6,138 nt of DNA from Candidatus Kuenenia stuttgartensis (GTDB lineage: Bacteria; Bacteroidota; Bacteroidia; Flavobacteriales_D; Crocinitomicaceae), in assembly GCA_943326025.2 (NCBI GenBank), contig CALPRR020000150.1, positions 1 through 6,138 on the forward strand, in the 5' to 3' direction. This document shows, piece by piece, positions 1 through 4,936 of this stretch. The notes under the pieces were generated by a model that saw only the letters and a list, made by a program, of their open reading frames with translations, made no database searches and was not told where the DNA came from. Position 1 is the first letter of the stretch. Each line of letters opens with the position of its first letter. The translations under genes were made by a program, and so were the position numbers.

Positions 1-861
1 TAAATTTTCTTTGTAAGGATAATCAGGATAATCTTTTTCAAACTGAAGTATTCGACCATCTGAATAATCATACATGTAAATTTGATATAATTTTTTCCAT
101 GCATTACCTATATTACGATTAGTAGTATAGGTTTTTATAAATGCATTGAAGTCTGCAATTGTATTACCAGAAGTAGAAATCTCAAAAACACGATCTTCAG
201 CTTCTTTAATATATGGATTTTCAGGATGAGATTTTAAAAATGATAAATAGCTAGCAAGTGTACCTGAATTTGTTTGTTCACGATATTGAGATTGAAAAAA
301 TGATTTTTGAGCAATATTAAAAAATTCACTTGATGGGTATTTATCTAAAAAGTCTTTGTAACCAGTTGAACTGTTAATTGTTTTTGCATTAGATAATGCA
401 ATAGAATCTCTTTTATATATTGCAAAAAAACGTTCGTTCGACCATTCATGTAGTTCGATGAATTTAGTATATTCAGTTAAGGAATTTTGTTTTAACACAA
501 TTTCATAGCATGCCTTACTGATATTAGCTCTTAAATCAATAATATTCAGATAATCAAAATTGTATTTTTTTAATTTTTCTTTATCCTTCTCTTTCATGAT
601 AGAATAATGAGACTCGGACATGCGAATGTATTTATATGCAGAGTCTAAGGAATGAAATGGGTTGTCAGTTCTGTAAAAAATTGTTGCTAATCCATATGAA
701 GCAGGGGAATTTTGTTTTTTTAATTGAGAATAAAAAATTTCTTTTGATTCAAAATAGTTGAATGAATTTAATGCTTTAAAGCCTTTTTCAATTTTAGATG
801 CATATGAATGTATGCAAAATAACAGTGATAAAATAACAATGTATATTGATTTTGATATCAT
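1..861 (-). CDS. Exported TPR-like helical-repeat protein, N-terminal part (C-terminus beyond the left edge)
   Basis: The frame opens at the ATG at 861-859 and runs without a stop for exactly 287 codons to base 1, so the C-terminal part is missing. Residues 1-21 form a signal peptide: a hydrophobic stretch IYIVILSLLFCI and a plausible signal peptidase I site SYA|SK. The mature protein starts with a TPR-like helical pair (KIEKGFKALNSFNYFESKEIFY), followed by a segment (about 55-82) with NPFHSLDSAYKYI. Between about 168 and 287 there are three to four degenerate repeats of roughly 35 residues with a Y/H-P-x-S/N core (DKYPSSEF, KSHPENPY, KTYTTNRN, KDYPDYPY). Bacteroidota proteins with this kind of N-terminus often carry WG repeats or an OmpA-like domain at the far end; which applies here cannot be seen. 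It follows rpmE2 on the same strand but a terminator separates them, so it probably has its own promoter. TAACTTTA at 910-917 is a weak -7 candidate. A cell-envelope location is inferred; the function is unknown. Confidence 0.85.
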   Translation of the reverse strand, partial: MISKSIYIVILSLLFCIHSYASKIEKGFKALNSFNYFESKEIFYSQLKKQNSPASYGLATIFYRTDNPFHSLDSAYKYIRMSESHYSIMKEKDKEKLKKYNFDYLNIIDLRANISKACYEIVLKQNSLTEYTKFIELHEWSNERFFAIYKRDSIALSNAKTINSSTGYKDFLDKYPSSEFFNIAQKSFFQSQYREQTNSGTLASYLSFLKSHPENPYIKEAEDRVFEISTSGNTIADFNAFIKTYTTNRNIGNAWKKLYQIYMYDYSDGRILQFEKDYPDYPYKENL

Positions 862-950
862 TCGCTTATCTCTAAAGTATTATAATGTTTAAAACGAAAA
901 TTGGTGCGATAAAGTTACATAATTCTATATTGAAGAATTAAATTGTAAAA

Positions 951-975
951 TAAAAAAGCCCCCAAATTGGAGGCT
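951..975 (-). terminator. Rho-independent terminator of rpmE2
   Basis: Read on the minus strand, AGCCTCC (975-969), loop AATTT and GGGGGCT (963-957) form a 7-bp stem with one G-T pair, followed directly by five T and then ATTTT. It begins 22 bases after the rpmE2 stop codon, as expected for a terminator ending a single-gene transcript. It is one of the few GC-rich spots in this AT-rich intergenic stretch. On the plus strand the same stem is followed only by AATATTTTT, so it may stop plus-strand transcription weakly. Confidence 0.85.
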
Positions 976-997
976 AATATTTTTAATCACATTAAAA

Positions 998-1255
998 TTA
1001 TTTTTTGATGTGACGCGCGTAACGATTTTGGAATTTATCAATTCTACCTGCAGTATCTACGAATTGAACAATACCTGTGAAGAATGGGTGAGATTTGTGA
1101 GAGATATCTAATTTCACTAATGGGTATTCATTTCCATCTTCCCATGCAATTGTATCACTTGTTGTTGCACAAGAAGGACAAATAAATGCATAGTCATTAG
1201 ACATATCTTTAAATACAACTAATCTGTAATCTTCTGGGTGTATTCCTGCTTTCAT
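998..1255 (-). CDS. rpmE2: Large-subunit ribosomal protein L31, type B
   Basis: This 85-residue protein is ribosomal protein bL31, which binds at the subunit interface near the central protuberance. Recognised by MKAGIHPEDYRLVVFKDMSN at the start, EDGNEYPLVKLDIS, the SHPFFTG block and DTAGRIDKFQNRYARH near the end. Full length matches the type B (zinc-independent) paralogue. The zinc-ligand block CSKCHPF of type A proteins reads SHKSHPF here, so the normal zinc pair is absent. A CPSC motif is present at residues 26-29, at a site where type B proteins usually have no such pair. The gene stands alone: divergent from the lipoprotein gene and closed by its own terminator. A TAAATTTG -7 box lies about 50 bases upstream of the start. 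Some bacteria control type B L31 with the zinc repressor Zur; I see no convincing Zur box. Confidence 0.97.
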   Translation of the reverse strand: MKAGIHPEDYRLVVFKDMSNDYAFICPSCATTSDTIAWEDGNEYPLVKLDISHKSHPFFTGIVQFVDTAGRIDKFQNRYARHIKK

Positions 1256-1302
1256 TTTAAATATTTTAATTTTACTGTGTTCGTTCTTTTAAAATCGGAA
1301 TG

Positions 1303-1310
1303 CAAATTTA
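1303..1310 (-). promoter_or_regulatory. Candidate -7 promoter box for rpmE2
   Basis: The minus strand reads TAAATTTG here, an exact match to the Bacteroidota primary-sigma -7 consensus TAnnTTTG. Transcription would begin near 1296-1299 and leave a leader of roughly 40 bases before the rpmE2 ATG, a sensible distance. No clear TTG -33 element is visible at the expected spacing upstream, so the call rests on the -7 box and its position. Confidence 0.45.
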
Positions 1311-1318
1311 TAATAAAG

Positions 1319-1355
1319 ATTTTAATTTACATCATTTTTTTTGTGAAATTAAAAT
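1319..1355. repeat. AT-only 10-bp inverted repeat in the divergent intergenic region
   Basis: ATTTTAATTT (1319-1328) and AAATTAAAAT (1346-1355) are perfect reverse complements separated by 17 bases. Allowing one bulged base, ACA (1329-1331) and TGT (1342-1344) extend the pairing. The arms contain only A and T, in a region that is nearly all A/T, so chance is a real possibility. It lies upstream of both divergent promoters. Confidence 0.4.
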
Positions 1356-1360
1356 AAACT

Positions 1361-1387
1361 TTCATCAAATTCGTTATTTTTGATGAA
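1361..1387. promoter_or_regulatory. Perfect 9-bp inverted repeat just before the lipoprotein start (possible operator or mRNA hairpin)
   Basis: TTCATCAAA (1361-1369) and TTTGATGAA (1379-1387) are exact reverse complements with a 9-base spacer, so the arm centres are 18 bases apart. The right arm ends two bases before the ATG at 1390 and overlaps the candidate -7 box at 1375-1382. The form fits an operator for a dimeric regulator that would block the promoter. If the transcript starts further upstream, it could instead be a hairpin that hides the start codon. No specific regulator family is recognised. Confidence 0.45.
1375..1382 (+). promoter_or_regulatory. Candidate -7 promoter box for the lipoprotein-cysC unit
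   Basis: TATTTTTG is an exact match to the Bacteroidota -7 consensus TAnnTTTG. It ends only seven bases before the ATG at 1390, so transcription from it would start at or within a base or two of the start codon and give a leaderless or nearly leaderless message. No TTG -33 element is seen at normal spacing; the TTG at 1341-1343 is too far away. The match may be chance in this T-rich tract. Confidence 0.3.
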
Positions 1388-1389
1388 TT

Positions 1390-2817
1390 ATGACTTTTAT
1401 AAACTTGAAAAAGCAGCTTTTTTTATATCTTATTCTTTTACTTGGAATTTTTGGGACAACCGTTTCCTGTAAAAAAATGAAAGGTTTTTCAAATGATAAT
1501 TTAAATTTTTCACTTGACACAGTTGTTTTTGATACAGTTTTCACCACAATTGGTTCTGCTACAAAACAGTTTAAAATTTATAATCCATCTAATAAAACAG
1601 TCAAAATTGAAAATATTGAATTAATGGGTGGGGAGAATTCACCTTTTAAAATAAATATCGATGGATTGACCGGTACTTCAATGTCGGATATAACACTAGA
1701 AGCGAAAGATAGTTTATTTGCATTCGTGATGGTAACTTTGAAAGTGAATAATTCTTCAAATCCAATGGTGATAGAAGATTCAATACGTTTCAGAACAAAT
1801 GGGAAAGATCAATACATTCAACTTGCTGTTTGGGGACAAGATATGTATTATCACTATACAAGTTTTGATAAAGGTATATATGATTTTAATAATGATGTAA
1901 CATGGCCAAATGATAAACCACATTTAGTTTATGGTGCAGCAATTGTTGATTCTGCAAAATCATTAACAATTCAGCAAGACACTAAAGTATATTTACATAA
2001 GAACGCATATTTATTTGTTTATAAAGGAAAGTTGGATATTCAAGGCACAAAAGATCATGAAGTAGAATTTAGAGGAGATCGATTAGAAAGTGAGTTTAAT
2101 GACTCGCAAGGTCAGTATTATGGTATATATTTTCATGAAGCTCAAACATCAAACATCAATTATACAAACATTTATAATGGTACAGCAGGAATTCATCTTT
2201 TTTCAGAAGATAGTTCAAATCCAGGTTATACTTTGACCATTTCAAATTCCAAAATTTACAATCATTCTTCTTATGGTATTTGGATTTACGCTGGAGCAAA
2301 AGTAAAAGCAGAAAATTGTCTAATTGCAAATAATGGAGTTCATGCACTCTTTGTGTTAGGAGGTAGTAAATTTAATTTTAATTATTGTGACATTGTTGGG
2401 TATGGAACGCAAGCAAATTCAACTCCGGCGTTAGCAATCCGTAATTATTATGATGAGAATAACACAACGATTGTTCGCATACTTCAAGAAGGTATTTTGA
2501 GAAACTGTGTAATGTATGGAAATCAATCTTCTGAAATCGCATTTGATACTTTGAATCCAAACAATGACCCTTCATTAATTTCTCTAGACTTTAAAAATTG
2601 CTTAATTAAAAGAAGTTCAATCGGAACAGATAATTTTTATAACTCAGGGATGATTTGGAATCAAGAACCTCTTTTTGTTGACAATTCCTTAATGAATTTT
2701 CATTTTTATTCAAGTTCACCTTTAAATAATTCAGGTATTGCTAATTCTGTTATTTCTGATTTAGATGGAAATAATCGTTCAGTTTCATTTCCAGATATTG
2801 GATGTTATGAAAATTAA
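1390..2817 (+). CDS. Lipoprotein with N-terminal Ig-like region and right-handed parallel beta-helix
   Basis: A 475-residue exported lipoprotein. Residues 1-26 form a signal peptide (KKQLFLYLILLLGIFGT) ending in the lipobox VSC, with Cys27 as the lipidated residue. The following KK is not the acidic signal linked to surface export in some Bacteroidota, so the side of the outer membrane is uncertain. About 38-155 looks like a beta-sandwich region (DTVVFDTVFTTIGSATKQF, FKIYNPSN). About 175-450 shows beta-helix coils rich in N, G and aromatic residues (ISNSKIYNHSSYGIWIYAGA, AENCLIANNGVHALFV). The end, DLDGNNR...FPDIGCYE, matches the closing motif of choice-of-anchor Q type proteins. Beta-helix folds occur in polysaccharide lyases, hydrolases and adhesins, but I recognise no catalytic site. 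ATG 1390 is chosen because it gives the full signal peptide; an in-frame TTG at 1405 would start at LKKQLF and also give a good signal. The gene ends in a double stop (TAA TAA), 17 bases before cysC. Confidence 0.9.
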   Translation: MTFINLKKQLFLYLILLLGIFGTTVSCKKMKGFSNDNLNFSLDTVVFDTVFTTIGSATKQFKIYNPSNKTVKIENIELMGGENSPFKINIDGLTGTSMSDITLEAKDSLFAFVMVTLKVNNSSNPMVIEDSIRFRTNGKDQYIQLAVWGQDMYYHYTSFDKGIYDFNNDVTWPNDKPHLVYGAAIVDSAKSLTIQQDTKVYLHKNAYLFVYKGKLDIQGTKDHEVEFRGDRLESEFNDSQGQYYGIYFHEAQTSNINYTNIYNGTAGIHLFSEDSSNPGYTLTISNSKIYNHSSYGIWIYAGAKVKAENCLIANNGVHALFVLGGSKFNFNYCDIVGYGTQANSTPALAIRNYYDENNTTIVRILQEGILRNCVMYGNQSSEIAFDTLNPNNDPSLISLDFKNCLIKRSSIGTDNFYNSGMIWNQEPLFVDNSLMNFHFYSSSPLNNSGIANSVISDLDGNNRSVSFPDIGCYEN

Positions 2818-2834
2818 TAATTTAATGAATTAAA

Positions 2835-3368
2835 ATGAAGTTTATTAAAAATGAGGTCAAAGTAATTTGGTTTACAGGCCTATCAGGTGCTGGCAAAACA
2901 ACACTTGCAAATCAATTTCAAAAATATCTTAACTCAAAGGGTTTTAATTCTCGAATACTTGATGGAGATGAATTAAGAAAAGGTTTGAATTATGGTTTGG
3001 GTTTTTCAGATTCTGATCGTTCAGAAAACATTAGAAGAGCTGCTGAAGTAGCTAAATTATTTATAGATTCTAATTTTATAGTTCTTTGTTCATTTATTAC
3101 TCCCAAAAACAAAATGAGAGCATTAGCTAAAACTATTATTGGCGAAGATAATTATATTGAAGTTTTCGTTGATTGTAGTATAGAAGAATGTGAAAAGCGA
3201 GACGTTAAAGGATTGTACAAAAAAGTTAGGGAGGCAAAAATTTCTGATTTCACAGGTATAAGTTCTGATTTTGAAATTCCTAATTCTCCAGATATTATTT
3301 TAAATACAGAAAAAAATAATATCGAATTTTGTTTGAATCAATTAATAAATAAAGTAGGAATTATTTGA
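2835..3368 (+). CDS. cysC: Adenylyl-sulfate (APS) kinase
   Basis: CysC phosphorylates adenosine 5'-phosphosulfate with ATP to give PAPS, the sulfate donor of most sulfotransferases and an intermediate in sulfate reduction; it is cytoplasmic. At 177 residues it is a stand-alone kinase. Visible motifs: P-loop GLSGAGKTT (15-23); DGDELRKGLNYGLGFSDSDRSENIRR, the APS-binding region; SFITPKNKMR, the flexible loop; and FVDC...CEKRDVKGLYKKVREAKISDFTGI, the lid region. The loop reads TPKNKMR instead of the common SPYRxDR; I believe related TP-type loops occur in other Bacteroidota CysC proteins. The start is supported by the normal short lead to the P-loop. It probably shares a transcript with the lipoprotein gene. 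Its last 8 bases overlap the end of the opposing sulfotransferase gene, whose product would use PAPS. No cysD/cysN (ATP sulfurylase) are in the window. Confidence 0.96.
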   Translation: MKFIKNEVKVIWFTGLSGAGKTTLANQFQKYLNSKGFNSRILDGDELRKGLNYGLGFSDSDRSENIRRAAEVAKLFIDSNFIVLCSFITPKNKMRALAKTIIGEDNYIEVFVDCSIEECEKRDVKGLYKKVREAKISDFTGISSDFEIPNSPDIILNTEKNNIEFCLNQLINKVGII

Positions 3369-4419
3369 AAGTCTGTGTAATAAGTTTTTGATAAACAATC
3401 ATACATTCGTTCAAAATATTTTCAGCATTCTGATCTAATATAATTCTAGATTTTTCGCGTTTATTGAAAATTTTAGAATTTGAAAATTCATAATCAATAT
3501 TTACCTTTTTTGCAATTTGATTTAATATTTCATTTGGTTTTTGACAAAGATCATCATAGTTTACAAAAACAAAATCTTCCTTAGAATCTTTGGTTAATAC
3601 ATATGAATAATAATTCAACCAAGAATTTAACCAATAGTGAATTTCTAAATTCGTATATTTTTCAAGTGTCTTTTGGTTTAAATCAAATGGTTTTTGATTT
3701 AAACCAAATTCATAATGTCCAATCCAATTCATATATTTTAGTATAAATGGATTATCTAATTGTAATTTTGAAAAATGGATGTGTTGTTCAAGAAGGGATT
3801 GGGCATGTTCAAGTGGAGATCTATAAGGTATTATGATTTTACATGAGTCAAATTGTTTTCTTAATGATTCAATTCTAAGAATAGAATTGTTATTTTTTGA
3901 TATATATCGTAGAGATTTATTATTGAAATATTTTAAGCAAATTAATTCAGTGAAAATTTGATATTTAGTAAGAATCTCATTTGAAATATTATTCAACTTT
4001 AAAGAATCTGTTTCGATATATTCGTTATTTAAAAAAACTTTCCAAAACACTTCATCTATAGCTTCAGGACTTTGATTATTAATAAATATCTTGTCGCTGT
4101 GGGCTCTTTCTTTAAATTCTGTTTGCTTACTATTACCTGTTAATTTTCTCCATAGGTTAGGAGCCAATACAAAAGGCATATCCTGATAGGTAAGCGTTGC
4201 AAATTTTTTAGTTTCGTATAGATGATTTAATATTGCGGTAGTTCCACTCCTAGCCAATCCAGAAATAAAAACAGGATTTTTTCCTGCAGTTTGTTGAATT
4301 TTATTTGAAGAATAAAATAGAGTCCGGTTAATTTCGAATGATAATTCAGAAATAGTATTAGAGCCTAGACTAATAGAGTGCAGGAAACGAGATAATCTAT
4401 TGTATTTTTCTGAAATCAT
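3361..4419 (-). CDS. PAPS-dependent sulfotransferase
   Basis: A 352-residue sulfotransferase of the bacterial P-loop type (Sulfotransfer_3-like), expected to move sulfate from PAPS to a hydroxyl or amine of an unknown acceptor. The 5'-phosphosulfate loop is FISGLARSGTT (51-61). The 3'-phosphate site is IIIPYRSPLEHAQS (195-208), where Arg200 and Ser208 have the R-x7-S spacing of the known 3'-phosphate ligands. YISKNNNSILRIESL (172-186) is typical of this family just before that strand. No signal peptide or membrane segment is seen, so it should be cytoplasmic, perhaps held at the membrane by its neighbours. It is the last gene of the leftward operon; its start codon lies inside the preceding membrane-protein gene (23-base overlap, other frame), which suggests translational coupling. 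It meets cysC tail to tail. Residues 238-250 contain a doubled F-[GD]-L-N-Q-K, encoded by a striking inverted repeat. Confidence 0.93.
   Translation of the reverse strand: MISEKYNRLSRFLHSISLGSNTISELSFEINRTLFYSSNKIQQTAGKNPVFISGLARSGTTAILNHLYETKKFATLTYQDMPFVLAPNLWRKLTGNSKQTEFKERAHSDKIFINNQSPEAIDEVFWKVFLNNEYIETDSLKLNNISNEILTKYQIFTELICLKYFNNKSLRYISKNNNSILRIESLRKQFDSCKIIIPYRSPLEHAQSLLEQHIHFSKLQLDNPFILKYMNWIGHYEFGLNQKPFDLNQKTLEKYTNLEIHYWLNSWLNYYSYVLTKDSKEDFVFVNYDDLCQKPNEILNQIAKKVNIDYEFSNSKIFNKREKSRIILDQNAENILNECMIVYQKLITQTFK
3672..3708. repeat. Perfect 16-bp inverted repeat inside the sulfotransferase gene
   Basis: TTTGGTTTAAATCAAA (3672-3687) and TTTGATTTAAACCAAA (3693-3708) are exact reverse complements with a 5-base loop. 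Each arm is itself a near-palindrome, so the arms are also direct repeats with two mismatches, 21 bases (seven codons) apart. They encode FGLNQK and FDLNQK (residues 238-243 and 245-250). DNA or mRNA could fold here into a 16-bp hairpin. Confidence 0.9.
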
Positions 4420-4777
4420 ATTTGTTTAATATTATTAGAAATACTACAAAAGATAAAGTGCTAATTATTATTCCTTTCCATTGAATAAGGATTAAATTGT
4501 AATCTGTTTTTTGGATATAATCGTAAATAAAAATAAGCGCTAACGGGATAAAAATGAATATGAACTTTACAAATAAAACGATAGATGCTATAAATAATTG
4601 TTTTGAGTTTTTTAATAGTGTTTTTTGCTTTTCATCATCTGTAATTGAGCTATTATTTAAAGTTAAATACGATTGTTTTTGAATTTTAAAAATCTCACGA
4701 ATACTAAACTTGATTTTTAATTTATTAAATAGTAGAGAAGAAATTAAAGATAGAACTATGAGAATTAAATAAATCAT
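4397..4777 (-). CDS. Small three-helix membrane protein of unknown function
   Basis: A 126-residue protein I do not recognise. It has three hydrophobic segments: about 1-17 (IYLILIVLSLISSLLF), 61-85 (LFIASIVLFVKFIFIFIPLALIFIY) and 101-118 (KGIIISTLSFVVFLIIL). Between the first two lies a charged, mostly soluble stretch (18-60) with SITDDEKQKTLLKNSKQ, probably helical. The many Lys/Arg in 19-35 suggest this loop faces the cytoplasm by the positive-inside rule. The ATG at 4777-4775 overlaps the TGA (4776-4774) of the preceding 53-residue gene as ATGA, and the 3' end overlaps the sulfotransferase start by 23 bases. This points to translational coupling with both. A role in anchoring or assisting the sulfotransferase at the membrane is inferred only from position. 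Confidence 0.8.
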   Translation of the reverse strand: MIYLILIVLSLISSLLFNKLKIKFSIREIFKIQKQSYLTLNNSSITDDEKQKTLLKNSKQLFIASIVLFVKFIFIFIPLALIFIYDYIQKTDYNLILIQWKGIIISTLSFVVFLIILNKYDFRKIQ

Positions 4778-4935
4778 TCGTTTTTATTTTTTGACTTAAA
4801 GTATCGAATTAATTTCTTAATAGGAAACCAGAGAATAGCAATCATTGAAATAACAAATGAAGATAGAATGCCAATAATTACTGCAGCTGTTCCAGATCCC
4901 ATTCCAGGCCCAATATATAAAAGCAAATTTTGCAT
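4774..4935 (-). CDS. 53-residue membrane peptide with YIGPGMGSG motif
   Basis: This small gene reads MQNLLLYIGPGMGSGTAAVI, then a long hydrophobic segment (about 17-37, ending ISMIAILWFPI), and finishes with a basic cytoplasmic tail (KKLIRYFKSKNKNE). The YIGPGMGSG start, single membrane helix and W-x-P-I-K-K-L end resemble small bacterial membrane peptides of the YIGPG/YIDPGTGS kind, which I recall near polysaccharide, alkaline-phosphatase-type and sulfotransferase genes; their function is not known to me. The start at 4935 lies one base after the stop codon of the upstream gene (4937), and the stop shares ATGA with the start of the next gene. Both junctions strongly support a real translated gene despite its size. 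Confidence 0.82.
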   Translation of the reverse strand: MQNLLLYIGPGMGSGTAAVIIGILSSFVISMIAILWFPIKKLIRYFKSKNKNE

Positions 4936-4936
4936 A

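Noticed and set aside
920..940. 7-bp inverted repeat TAATTCT/AGAATTA upstream of the TPR-like gene
   Set aside because: Short and AT-rich; it lies just upstream of a weak -7 candidate but is not strong enough to call an operator.
2156..2575. Two antisense open frames (2156-2347 and 2378-2575, minus strand) within the lipoprotein gene
   Set aside because: They have no recognisable protein features, lie fully inside a well-supported gene on the other strand, and have unlikely composition (runs such as LLLLLLQRKSKYHKKN).
1390..2817. Polysaccharide lyase or pectinase annotation for the beta-helix lipoprotein
   Set aside because: The fold fits, but no catalytic lysine/arginine or acidic motif of a known lyase or hydrolase family could be identified.
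3870..3889. 8-bp inverted repeat CAATTCTA-AGAA-TAGAATTG within the sulfotransferase gene
   Set aside because: It encodes the conserved NNSILRIES stretch, is short and AT-rich, and has no T-run; most likely incidental to codon choice.
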